Shown: positions 1-12,800 of the stretch, in pieces
How positions within the stretch are numbered: position 1 is the first letter of the stretch
How the letters are laid out: each line of letters opens with the position of its first letter
Translations under genes and position numbers: made by a program
Notes under the pieces: generated by a model
Database searches by the model: none
What the model was told of the DNA's origin: nothing
Seen by the model: only the letters and a program-made list of their open reading frames with translations
DNA from: Fratercula arctica
Taxonomy: Eukaryota > Chordata > Aves > Charadriiformes > Alcidae
Reading direction: 5' to 3'
NCBI GenBank assembly: GCA_947846985.1
Contig: CANTUZ010000027.1
Span: forward strand, 2,973,535 to 3,037,534
DNA: 64,000 nucleotides

Positions 1-845
1 GATGGTGGTGTTGGGGGTAGGTGGGGTGGTGGTAGTGGTTGGGACGGGGGTGGTGGTGGTGTTGGGTGGTATGGTGGTCGTAGTGGTAGGGACGGGGGTT
101 GGGGTGGTAGGAGGGGTGGTGTAAGTGGTAGGGACAGTGATGAGGGTGGTTGTCGTGGTGGTGAGTGACATGGTTGGGGTGGTCATAGTGGTTGGTACGA
201 TGGTGGTGGGTGGGGTGGTGGAGGTGACTGTAGTGGCAGGGATGGTGGTGGGGGTGGTTGTGGTGGTGGTGGAGGGGTTGATCGTAGTGGTAGGGACAGT
301 GGCGGGACTGGTTGCAGTAGTGGTTGGTGGGATGATGGTCCTAGTGGTAGGGATGGTGGAGGAGGTGGTTGTAGTTGAGGGGGGGTGTGTGGTGGGGGTG
401 GCCGTAGGGGTAGGGACAGTGGTAGAGTTGGTCATAGTTACGGTGGGTGGGGTGGTGGTCATAGTGGTACGGATGGTGGCAGGGGTGGTCGTAGTGGTGG
501 TGGGGGGCATGGTGGTCATAGGGGGGGTGGTGGTTGTAGTGGTGGGGATGGTGGTGGGGTTGATTGTAGTGGTGGTGGGGATGGTGGTAGGGGTGGTCAT
601 AGTGGTGGAAGGCGGGGAGATGGTGGTCATGGTGGTAGGGGCCGTGGTGGGGATGGTCATAGTGGTGGTGAGGGCTGTGGTGGGGGTGTTCGTAGTGGTA
701 GGGACAGTGGTGGGGGTGGTTGTAGTGGTGGTGAGGGGGTTGGTAGGAGTGGTGGCGGTGGCAGGGGTGGTGGCAGTGGAAGGAACTGTGGTGGGGATGG
801 TCACAGTGGCAGAGGAGATGTTGGTCACTGGAGTTGTGGAGCCTG
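1..845 (-). repeat. Degenerate GGT/ACC-rich tandem repeat encoding Thr/Pro stretch
   Basis: The plus strand is a degenerate run of GGTGGTNGT with recurring elements such as AGTGGTAGGGACAGTGG. On the minus strand, in the same frame as the mucin-like domain, it reads as runs of Thr and Pro with occasional Val, Ile and Asn (for example PVPTTTTTPPTPNTTI). It differs from the 27-bp unit to the right, so it is a second type of PTS sequence further towards the C-terminus if the minus strand is coding. Confidence 0.7.
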
Positions 846-3800
846 ATGTAGTAGTCCTTGGGCTACTAGGACTTGTGGGAACAGTGGGGCTAGGAGAACT
901 GGCGAGGTTGCCAGGGCTAGTAGGGCTGGTAAGGTCAGAGGTGTGTCTAGAGCTAAATGTGCTCACGGTAGTGGATGGCTCAGTGGTGGCCGATGTGTCC
1001 TCAAATTCCTCAGTCTTCCCTGATGGCCACGTGGAGACAGCTGACAGGATGGTCATGGTGGTGGTTGGCTCAGTGGTGGCAGATGTGTCCCCCGATAGCT
1101 CGGTGTTACCTGATGTCCAGGTGGTGACCGTTGAGCTCAGTGTGGTCACAGTTATGGTTGGCTCAGTGGTGGCAGATGATTCCACAGATGTTGAGGTGGT
1201 GACAATTGAGTTTGGAGTGGTCATAATGGTGGTTGGCTCAGTGGTGACTGATGTTTCTACCGATTCCACAGTGTTCCCCGATGTCCAGGCGGTGACAAAT
1301 GACCTTGGACTGCTCATAGTGGTGGGTAGCTCAGTGCTGGTGGGCATGCTGACCATAGTGGTGCTGGTGGCCATGGTGGCTGTGGTGGTGCTGGTGGCTG
1401 TGGAACTTTCAGAGATGCCAGTGGGCTTGGAAGATGCAGAGATGCTGCTGTGTGTGGAGGTTACAGTGCTGCTGGTGGTCGTGGAGCTTTCAGAGGAGCT
1501 GGTGGATGTGGGGATTTCGGAGGTGCTGGTGAACATGCTGACCGTAGAGGTCCTGGTGGGCATGTGGATTTCAGAAGTACTGGTGGAGGCTTCAGTCGTA
1601 GAGGTGCTGGTGGCTGTGGAGAAATCAGAGGTTCCGGTAGGAATGGTGGCTGTCGAAGTGATGGTTCCAGCAGTGCTGGTGACTGTGGAGGCTCCAGCAG
1701 CGCTAATGGGTGTGGTGACTGTAGAGGGCCTGGTGGTCATGGAGGTTTCAGGCATCCTGGTGGTCATGGTGACCATAGAGGTGCTGGTGGGCATGGTGAC
1801 CACAGGGGTGCTGGTAGACGTGGAGGTTTCAGTGGTGCTGGCGGATGTGGTGTCTGTAGAGGTGCTGGTGACCATAGAGGTTTCAGAGCTGCTAGTAGCC
1901 GTGGAGGTTTCAGCGGTGCTGGTGGGTGTGGTGATCACAGAGGTGCTACTGGGCGTTGAAATTTCAGAGGTGCTGGTGGGCGTGGTGACCATAGAGGTGC
2001 TGGCGGGAACGGTGACAGTAGATGTGCTGATGGGTGTTGGGATTTCAGAGGTGCTGGTAGGTGTGGTGACCACAGAGGTGCTGGTGGCTGTGGACATTTC
2101 AGAGGAGCTGATGGACATGGTGAATGGAGAGGTGCTTCTTCCCATGGTTGTTGTAGAGGTGCTGGTGGCTGTGGGGATTTCAGAGGTGCTGGTGGGCATT
2201 GAGATTTCAGAGGTGCTGGTGGGCGTTGTGACCACCGAGGTGCTGGAGGGCATGGAGATTTCAGAGGTGCTGGTGGGTGTGGAGACCATAGAGCTGCTAC
2301 TGGGCGTTGAGATTTCCGAGGTGCTGGTGGTCCTGGTGGCTGTTGAAGTGATGGTGGATGTATTGAGTGTAGAGGTGGGGGTGGTGGTGGGGATTTCGGA
2401 GGTGCTGGAGGGCGTGGTGACTGTAGACATGCTGGTGGCCGTGGAGGTTTCAGCGGTGCTGGCGGGTGTGGTGGGCCCAGAGGGGCTGGTGGACGTGATG
2501 GAAGGAAGGGAGCTTGTTGCCATGGCTGTTGTAGAGGTAGCAGTGGCTCTGGAGATGTCAGAGGTGCTGGGGGCCATGGAGGTTTCAGAGGTGCTGGTGG
2601 GCGTTGTGACCGCAGAGGTGCTGGTGGACGTGGAGGTTTCAGAGGTGCTGGTGGGTGCTGTGACTGCAGAGGTGCTGGAGGACGTGCTGACCATAGGGGT
2701 GCTGGTGGCCGTGGAGGTTTCAGAGGTGCTGGTGGGTGTGGTGGCTGTAGAAGTGAAGGTGGCTGTGGAGGTTCCATCAGTGCTGGCTGCTGTGGACGTT
2801 TCGGAGGTGCTTGTGGAGATGGATATTTCCGAAGTGCTGGTGGGCGTGGTGGCTGTTGAAGTGACAGTGGAGGTTGTGACCGTAGAGGTACCGGTGGCTG
2901 TGGGGATTTCGGAGGTGCTGGTGGGCGTGGTGACCATAGAGGTGCTGGTGGGCGTTGAGGTTTCAGAGGTGCTGGTGGGCATGGTTCCTACAGAAGTGAA
3001 GGTCTTTGTGGAGGTTGCACCAGTGCTGGCTGCTGTGGACATTTCCGCGGTCATTGAGGAGGTGGATATTTCTGAGGAGCTGGTGGGTGTGGTGACCACA
3101 GAGGAGCTGATGGACATGGTGAATGGAGCGGTGCTTCTTCCCATGGTTGTTGTAGAGGTGCTGGTGGCTGTGGGGATTTCGGAGGTGCTGGTGGGCGAGG
3201 TGACCATAGAAGTGGTGGGGGGTGAAGAGACTTCAGAGGTGCTGGTGGACATCCCGCGTGTTGAAGTGACACTGGATGTAGTAACTCTAGAGGTGCTGGT
3301 GGTGGTGGGGATTTCAGAGGTTCTGGTGACCGCGGAGGATTCAGAGCTGCTGGTGGCCGTGGAGGTTTCAGTGGTGCTGGTGGGCATGGTGACCATAGAG
3401 GTGCTACTGGGCATTGAGGTTTCAGAGGTGCTGGTGGGCGTGGAGGTTTCAGAGGTGCTGGTGGGCGTGGTTCCTATAGAAGTGACGGTGGCTGTGGAGG
3501 TTCCACCAGTGCTGGCTGCTGTGGACATTTCCGCGGTCATTGAGGAGGTGGATATTTCTGAGGAGCTGGTGGGTGTGGTGACCACAGAGGAGCTGATGGA
3601 CATGGTGAATGGAGCGGTGCTTCTTCCCATGGTTGTTGTAGAGGTGCTGGTGGCTGTGGGGATTTCAGAGGTGCTGGTGGGCGTTGTGACCACCGAGGTG
3701 CTGGAGGGCATGGAGATTTCAGAGGTGCTGGTGGGTGTGGAGACCATAGAGCTGCTACTGGGCGTTGAGATTTCCGAGGTGCTGGTGGTCCTGGTGGCTG

Positions 3801-6800
3801 TTGAAGTGATGGTGGATGTATTGAGTGTAGAGGTGGGGGTGGTGGTGGGGATTTCGGAGGTGCTGGAGGGCGTGGTGACTGTAGACATGCTGGTGGCCGT
3901 GGAGGTTTCAGCGGTGCTGGCGGGTGTGGTGGGCCCAGAGGGGCTGGTGGACGTGATGGAAGGAAGGGAGCTTGTTGCCGTGGCTGTTGTAGAGGTAGCA
4001 GTGGCTCTGGAGATGTCAGAGGTGCTGGGGGCCATGGAGGTTTCAGAGGTGCTGGTGGGTGTTGTGACCGCAGAGGTGCTGAAGGACGTGCTGACCATAG
4101 GGGTGCTGGTGGCCGTGGAGATGTCAGAGGTGCTGGTGGGTGTGGTGACCAGAGAGGTGCTTGTACCCATGGTTACTGTAGAGGTGCTGGTTGCCGTGGA
4201 AGTTTCAGAGGTGCTGGTGGTCATGGTGGCTGTAGAAGTGAAGGTGGCTGTGGAGGTTCCATCAGTGCTGGCTGCTGTGGACATTTCGGAGGTGCTTGTG
4301 GAGATGGATATTTCCGAAGTGCTGGTGGGCGTGGTGGCTGTTGAAGTGAAAGTGGAGGTTGTGACCATAGAGGTACCGGTGGCTGTGGGGATTTCAGAGG
4401 TGCTGGTGGGCGTGGTGACCATAGAGGTGCTGGAGGGTGTAGAGACTTCAGAGGTGCTGGTGGACATACCGGGTGTTGAAGTGACACTGGATGTAGTGAC
4501 TCTAGAGGTGCTGGTGGTAGTGGGGATTTCAGAGGTTCTGGTGACCATGGAGGATTCAAAGGTACTCGTGTCTGTGGATGCTTCAGCAGTGCTGGTGGGT
4601 GTGGTGACCACAGAGGTGCTACTGGGCATTGAGGTTTCAGAGGTGCTGGTGGGCATGGTTCCTATAGAAGTGAAGGTGTTTGTGGAGGTTCCAGCAGTGC
4701 TGGCTGCTGTGGACATTTCCGAGGTCATTGAGGAGGTGGATATTTCTGAGGAGCTGGTGGGTGTGGTGACCACAGAGGAGCTGATGGACATGGTGAACGG
4801 AGAGGTGCTACTGGGCATTGAGGTTTCAGAGGTGCTGGTGGGCGTTGAGGTTCCAGAGGTGCTGGTGGGTGTGGTTCCTACAGAAGTGAAGGTCTTTGTG
4901 GAGGTTGCACCAGTGCTGGCTGCTGTGGACATTTCCGCGGTCATTGAGGAGGTGGATATTTCTGAGGAGCTGGTGGGTGTGGTGACCACAGAGGAGCTGA
5001 TGGACATGGTGAATGGAGCGGTGCTTCTTCCCATGGTTGTTGTAGAGGTGCTGGTGGCTGTGGGGATTTCGGAGGTGCTGGTGGGCGAGGTGACCATAGA
5101 AGTGGTGGGGGGTGAAGAGACTTCAGAGGTGCTGGTGGACATCCCGCGTGTTGAAGTGACACTGGATGTAGTAACTCTAGAGGTGCTGGTGGTGGTGGGG
5201 ATTTCAGAGGTTCTGGTGACCGCGGAGGATTCAGAGCTGCTGGTGGCCGTGGAGGTTTCAGTGGTGCTGGTGGGCGTGGTGACCATAGAGGTGCTACTGG
5301 GCATTGAGGTTCCAGAGGTGCTGGTGGGCATGGTTCCTATAGAAGTGAAGGTGGCTGTGGAGGTTCCACCAGTGCTGGCTGCTGTGGACATTTCCGCGGT
5401 CATTGAGGAGGTGGATATTTCTGAGGAGCTGGTGGGTGTGGTGACCACAGAGGAGCTGATGGACATGGTGAATGGAGCGGTGCTTCTTCCCATGGTTGTT
5501 GTAGAGGTGCTGGTGGCTGTGGGGATTTCAGAGGTGCTGGTGGGCGTTGTGACCACCGAGGTGCTGGAGGGCATGGAGATTTCAGAGGTGCTGGTGGGTG
5601 TGGAGACCATAGAGCTGCTACTGGGCGTTGAGATTTCCGAGGTGCTGGTGGTCCTGGTGGCTGTTGAAGTGATGGTGGATGTATTGAGTGTAGAGGTGGG
5701 GGTGGTGGTGGGGATTTCGGAGGTGCTGGAGGGCGTGGTGACTGTAGACATGCTGGTGGCCGTGGAGGTTTCAGCGGTGCTGGCGGGTGTGGTGGGCCCA
5801 GAGGGGCTGGTGGACGTGATGGAAGGAAGGGAGCTTGTTGCCGTGGCTGTTGTAGAGGTAGCAGTGGCTCTGGAGATGTCAGAGGTGCTGGGGGCCATGG
5901 AGGTTTCAGAGGTGCTGGTGGGTGTTGTGACCGCAGAGGTGCTGAAGGACGTGCTGACCATAGGGGTGCTGGTGGCCGTGGAGATGTCAGAGGTGCTGGT
6001 GGGTGTGGTGACCAGAGAGGTGCTTGTACCCATGGTTACTGTAGAGGTGCTGGTTGCCGTGGAAGTTTCAGAGGTGCTGGTGGTCATGGTGGCTGTAGAA
6101 GTGAAGGTGGCTGTGGAGGTTCCATCAGTGCTGGCTGCTGTGGACATTTCGGAGGTGCTTGTGGAGATGGATATTTCCGAAGTGCTGGTGGGCGTGGTGG
6201 CTGTTGAAGTGAAAGTGGAGGTTGTGACCATAGAGGTACCGGTGGCTGTGGGGATTTCAGAGGTGCTGGTGGGCGTGGTGACCATAGAGGTGCTGGAGGG
6301 TGTAGAGACTTCAGAGGTGCTGGTGGACATACCGGGTGTTGAAGTGACACTGGATGTAGTGACTCTAGAGGTGCTGGTGGTAGTGGGGATTTCAGAGGTT
6401 CTGGTGACCATGGAGGATTCAAAGGTACTCGTGTCTGTGGATGCTTCAGCAGTGCTGGTGGGTGTGGTGACCACAGAGGTGCTACTGGGCATTGAGGTTT
6501 CAGAGGTGCTGGTGGGCATGGTTCCTATAGAAGTGAAGGTGTTTGTGGAGGTTCCAGCAGTGCTGGCTGCTGTGGACATTTCCGAGGTCATTGAGGAGGT
6601 GGATATTTCTGAGGAGCTGGTGGGTGTGGTGACCACAGAGGAGCTGATGGACATGGTGAACGGAGAGGTGCTACTGGGCATTGAGGTTTCAGAGGTGCTG
6701 GTGGGCGTTGAGGTTCCAGAGGTGCTGGTGGGCGTGGTTCCTACAGAAGTGAAGGTCTTTGTGGAGGTTGCACCAGTGCTGGCTGCTGTGGACATTTCCG

Positions 6801-9800
6801 CGGTCATTGAGGAGGTGGATATTTCTGAGGAGCTGGTGGGTGTGGTGACCACAGAGGAGCTGATGGACATGGTGAATGGAGCGGTGCTTCTTCCCATGGT
6901 TGTTGTAGAGGTGCTGGTGGCTGTGGGGATTTCGGAGGTGCTGGTGGGCGAGGTGACCATAGAAGTGGTGGGGGGTGAAGAGACTTCAGAGGTGCTGGTG
7001 GACATCCCGCGTGTTGAAGTGACACTGGATGTAGTAACTCTAGAGGTGCTGGTGGTGGTGGGGATTTCAGAGGTTCTGGTGACCGCGGAGGATTCAGAGC
7101 TGCTGGTGGCCGTGGAGGTTTCAGTGGTGCTGGTGGGCGTGGTGACCATAGAGGTGCTACTGGGCATTGAGGTTCCAGAGGTGCTGGTGGGCATGGTTCC
7201 TATAGAAGTGAAGGTGGCTGTGGAGGTTCCACCAGTGCTGGCTGCTGTGGACATTTCTGAGGTCATTGAGGAGGTGGATATTTCTGAGGAGCTGGTGGGT
7301 GTGGTGACCACAGAGGAGCTGATGGACATGGTGAATGGAGCGGTGCTTCTTCCCATGGTTGTTGTAGAGGTGCTGGTGGCTGTGGGGATTTCAGAGGTGC
7401 TGGTGGGTGTTGTGACCACCGAGGTGCTGGAGGGCATGGAGATTTCAGAGGTGCTGGTGGGTGTGGAGACCATAGAGCTGCTACTGGGCGTTGAGATTTC
7501 CGAGGTGCTGGTGGTCCTGGTGGCTGTTGAAGTGATGGTGGATGTATTGAGTGTAGAGGTGGGGGTGGTGGTGGGGATTTCGGAGGTGCTGGAGGGCGTG
7601 GTGACTGTAGACATGCTGGTGGCCGTGGAGGTTTCAGCGGTGCTGGCGGGTGTGGTGGGCCCAGAGGGGCTGGTGGACGTGATGGAAGGAAGGGAGCTTG
7701 TTGCCGTGGCTGTTGTAGAGGTACCAGTGGCTCTGGAGATGTCAGAGGTGCTGGGGGCCATGGAGGTTTCAGAGGTGCTGGTGGGTGCTGTGACTGCAGA
7801 GGTGCTGGAGGACGTGCTGACCACAGGGGTGCTGGTGGCCGTGGAGGTTTCAGAGGTGCTGGTGGGTGTGGTGGCTGTAGAAGTGAAGGTGGCTCTAGAG
7901 GTTCCATCAGTGCTGGCTGCTGTGGATATTTCCAAGGTGCTGATGGTCGTGGTGACCACAGAGGTGCTACTGAGCGTTGAGGTTTCAGAGGTGCTGGTGG
8001 GCGTTGAGGTTTCAGAGGTGCTGGTGGGCGTTGACGTTTCAGAGGTGCTGGTGGGCATTGAGGTTCCAGAGGTGCTGGTGGGCATTGAGGTTTCAGCGAT
8101 GCTGGAGGGCATGGAGATGCCAGAAGAGGTGGTGGGCGTGGAGATCATGGAGATGCTACTGGACGTTGAGGTTTCAGAGGTGCTGGTGGACATGCTGGGT
8201 GTTGGAGTGACGGTGGATGTAGTGAGCATAGAGGTGGGGGTGGTGGTGGTGATTTCGGAGCTCCTGGTGACCGTGGAGGTTTCAGAGGTGCTGGTGGGCG
8301 TGGTTCCTATAGAAGTGAAGGTGGCTGTGGAGGTTCCACCAGTGCTGGCTGCTGTGGACATTTCCGCGGTCATTGAGGAGGTGGATATTTCTGAGGAGCT
8401 GGTGGGTGTGGTGACCACAGAGGAGCTGATGGACATGGTGAATGGAGCGGTGCTTCTTCCCATGGTTGTTGTAGAGATGCTGGTGGCTGTGGAGGTTTCA
8501 GTGGGGCTGGTGGGCGTTGTGACCACCGAGGTGCTGGAGGGCATGGAGATTTCAGAGGTGCTGGTGGGTGTGGAGACCATAGAGCTGCTACTGGGCGTTG
8601 AGATTTCCGAGGTGCTGGTGGTCCTGGTGGCTGTTGAAGTGATGGTGGATGTATTGAGTGTAGAGGTGGGGGTGGTGGTGGGGATTTCGGAGGTGCTGGA
8701 GGGCGTGGTGACTGTAGACATGCTGGTGGCCGTGGAGGTTTCAGCGGTGCTGGCGGGTGTGGTGGGCCCAGAGGGGCTGGTGGACGTGATGGAAGGAAGG
8801 GAGCTTGTTGCCGTGGCTGTTGTAGAGGTAGCAGTGGCTCTGGAGATGTCAGAGGTGCTGGGGGCCATGGAGGTTTCAGAGGTGCTGGTGGGTGCTGTGA
8901 CTGCAGAGGTGCTGGAGGACGTGCTGACCACAGGGGTGCTGGTGGGCGTTGAGGTTTCAGAGGTGCTGGTGGGTGTTGAGGTTTCAGAGGTGCTGGTGGG
9001 CGTGGTTCCTATAGAAGTGAAGGTGTTTGTGGGCGTTCCACCAGTGCTCGCTACTGTGGACATTTCCGAGGTCATTAAGGAGGTGGATATTTCTGAGGAG
9101 CTGGTGGTCATGGTGACCATAGAGGTGCTGGTGGTCTTGGTGGATGGAGAAATGCTTGTTCCCATGGTTGTTGTAGAGGTGCTCGTGTCTGTGGAGGTTT
9201 CAGCGCTGCTGGTGTGTGTGGTGACCACAGAGGTGCTGGTGGGCGTTGAGGTTTCAGAGGTGCTGGTGGGCTTGGTGTCAGTAGAGGTGCTGATGGACAC
9301 GGTGGAAGGCAAGGAGCTTGTCCTCATGGCTGTAGTCGAGGTGCTGCTGGTCATGGTGGAAGGAAAGGAGGTTGTTCCCATGGCTGTTGTAGAGCTGCTG
9401 GTGACTGTAGAGGTCTCAGTGGGGCTGGTGTGTGTGACGACCACAGAGGTGCTGGTGGGCGTTGAGGTTTCAGAGGTGCTGGTGGGCGTTGTGACCGCAG
9501 AGGTGCTGGGGGCCATGGAGGTTTCAGAGGTGCTGGTGGGTGCTGTGACTGCAGAGGTGCTGGAGGACGTGCTGACCATAGGGGTGCTGGTGGGCGTTGA
9601 GGTTTCAGAGGTGCTGGTGGGTGTTGAGGTTTCAGAGGTGCTGGTGGGCGTGGTTCCTATAGAAGTGAAGGTCTTTGTGGAGGTTGCACCAGTGCCGGCT
9701 GCTGTGGACATTTCCGCGGTCATTGAGGAGGTGGATATTTCAGAGGCGCTGGTGGTCATGGTGACCACAGAGGTGCTGGTGGACATACCGGGTGTTGAAG

Positions 9801-12800
9801 TGACAATGGATGTAGTGACCCTAGAGGTGCTGATGGTGGTGGGGATTTCAGAGGTTCTGGTGACCATGGAGGATTCAGAGGTGCTGGTGGGCGTTGAGGT
9901 TTCAGAGATGCTGGTGGGTGTGGTGTCTGTAGAAGTGCTGGTGGACATGGTGGAAGGAAAGGAGGTTGTTCCCATGGCTGTTGTAGAGGTGCTCGTGTCT
10001 GTGGAGGTTTCAGCGCTGCTGGTGTGTGTGGTGACCACAGAGGTGCTGGTGGGCGTTGAGGTTTCAGAGGTGCTGGTGGGCTTGGTGTCAGTAGAGGTGC
10101 TGATGGACACGGTGGAAGGCAAGGAGCTTGTCCTCATGGCTGTAGTAGAGGTGCTGCTGGTCATGGTGGAAGGAAAGGAGGTTGTTCCCATGGCTGTTGT
10201 AGAGCTGCTGGTGACCGTAGAGGTCTCAGCGGGGCTGGTGTGTGTGATGACCACAGAGGTGCTGGTGGGTGCGGTGTCAGTAGAGGTGCTGGTGGACATG
10301 GTGGAAGGCAAGGAGCTTGTACTCATGGCTGTTGTAGAGGTGCTCGTGTCTGTGGAGGTTTCAGTGGTGCTGGTGGGCATGGTGACCATAGAGGTGCTAC
10401 TGGGCATTGAGATTTCAGAGGTGCTGGTGACCGTGGAGGTTTCAGAGGTGCTGGTGGGCATGGTTCCTATAGAAGTGAAGGTGGCTGTGGAGGTTCCACC
10501 AGTGCTGGCTGCTGTGGACATTTCCGAGGTCATTGAGGAGGTGGATATTTCTGAGGAGGTGGTGGGTGTGGTGACCACAGAGGTGCTACTGGGCGTTGAG
10601 GTTTCAGAGGTGCTGGTGGGCGTGGTTCCTATAGAAGTGAAGGTGTTTGTGGGCGTTCCACCAGTGCTCGCTACTGTGGACATTTCCGAGGTCATTGAGG
10701 AGGTGGATATTTCTGAGGAGCTGGTGGTCATGGTGACCATAGAGGTGCTGGTGGTCTTGGTGGATGGAGAAATGCTTGTTCCCATGGTTGTTGTAGAGGT
10801 GCTCGTGTCTGTGGTGGTTTCAGCGCTGCTGGTGTGTGTGGTGACCACAGAGGTGCTGGTGGGCGTTGAGGTTTCAGAGGTGCTGGTGGGCTTGGTGTCA
10901 GTAGAGGTGCTGATGGACACGGTGGAAGGCAAGGAGCTTGTCCTCATGGCTGTAGTAGAGGTGCTGGTGGTCATGGTGGAAGGAAAGGAGGTTGTTCCCA
11001 TGGCTGTTGTAGAGCTGCTGGTGACCGTAGAGGTCTCAGCGGGGCTGGTGTGTGTGATGACCACAGAGGTGCTGGTGGGTGCGGTGTCAGTAGAGGTGCT
11101 GGTGGACATGGTGGAAGGCAAGGAGCTTGTACTCATGGCTGTTGTAGAGGTGCTCGTGTCTGTGGAGGTTTCAGTGGTGCTGGTGGGCATGGTGACCATA
11201 GAGGTGCTACTGGGCATTGAGATTTCAGAGGTGCTGGTGGGCGTGGTTCCTATAGAAGTGAAGGTGGCTGTGGAGGTTCCACCAGTGCTGGCTGCTGTGG
11301 ACATTTCCGAGGTCATTGAGGAGGTGGATATTTCTGAGGAGCTGGTCGGTGTGGTGACCACAGAGGTGCTACTGGGCGTTGAGGTTTCAGAGGTGCTGGT
11401 GGGCGTGGTTCCTATAGAAGTGAAGGTGTTTGTGGGCGTTCCACCAGTGCTGGCTGCTGTGGACATTTCCGAGGTCATTGAGGAGGTGGATATTTCTGAG
11501 GAGCTGGTGGGTGTGGTGACCACAGAGGTGCTACTGGGCGTTGAGGTTTCAGAGGTGCTGGTGGGCGTGGTTCCTATAGAAGTGAAGGTGTTTGTGGGCG
11601 TTCCACCAGTGCTCGCTACTGTGGACATTTCCGAGGTCATTAAGGAGGTGGATATTTCTGAGGAGCTGGTGGTCATGGTGACCATAGAGGTGCTGGTGGT
11701 CTTGGTGGATGGAGAAATGCTTGTTCCCATGGTTGTTGTAGAGGTGCTCGTGTCTGTGGCGGTTTCAGCGCTGCTGGTGTGTGTGGTGACCACAGAGGTG
11801 CTGGTGGGCGTTGAGGTTTCAGAGGTGCTGGTGGGCTTGGTGTCAGTAGAGGTGCTGATGGACACGGTGGAAGGCAAGGAGCTTGTCCTCATGGCTGTAG
11901 TCGAGGTGCTGCTGGTCATGGTGGAAGGAAAGGAGGTTGTTCCCATGGCTGTTGTAGAGCTGCTGGTGACCGTAGAGGTCTCAGCGGGGCTGGTGTGTGT
12001 GATGACCACAGAGGTGCTGGTGGGTGCGGTGTCAGTAGAGGTGCTGGTGGACATGGTGGAAGGCAAGGAGCTTGTACTCATGGCTGTTGTAGAGGTGCTC
12101 GTGTCTGTGGAGGTTTCAGTGGTGCTGGTGGGCATGGTGACCATAGAGGTGCTACTGGGCATTGAGATTTCAGAGGTGCTGGTGACCGTGGAGGTTTCAG
12201 AGGTGCTGGTGGGCGTGGTTCCTCTAGAAGTGAAGGTGGCTGTGGAGGTTCCACCAGTGCTGGCTGCTGTGGACATTTCCGAGGTCATTGAGGAGGTGGA
12301 TATTTCTGAGGAGCTGGTGGGTGTGGTGACCACAGAGGTGCTACTGGGCGTTGAGATTTCAGAGGTGCTGGGGGGCGTGGTTCCTATAGAAGTGAAGGTG
12401 TTTGCGGGCGTTCCACCAGTGCTCGCTACTGTGGACATTTCCGAGGTCATTAAGGAGGTGGATATTTCTGAGGAGCTGGTGGTCATGGTGACCATAGAGG
12501 TGCTGGTGGTCTTGGTGGATGGAGAAATGCTTGTTCCCATGGTTGTTGTAGAGGTGCTCGTGTCTGTGGAGGTTTCAGCGCTGCTGGTGTGTGTGGTGAC
12601 CACAGAGGTGCTGGTGGGCGTTGAGGTTTCAGAGGTGCTGGTGGGTGTGGTGTCTGTAGAAGTGCTGGTGGACATGGTGGAAGGAAAGGAGGTTGTTCCC
12701 ATGGCTGTTGTAGAGGTGCTCGTGTCTGTGGCGGTTTCAGCGCTGCTGGTGTGTGTGCTGACCACAGAGGTGCTGGTGGGCGTTGAGGTTTCAGAGGTGC

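Noticed and set aside
1935..8000. Minus-strand Pro-rich frames (PPAPLKSPRPPAPL type)
   Set aside because: These are the third reading of the same 27-bp unit, short and broken by stops where the Ser/Thr frame is continuous.
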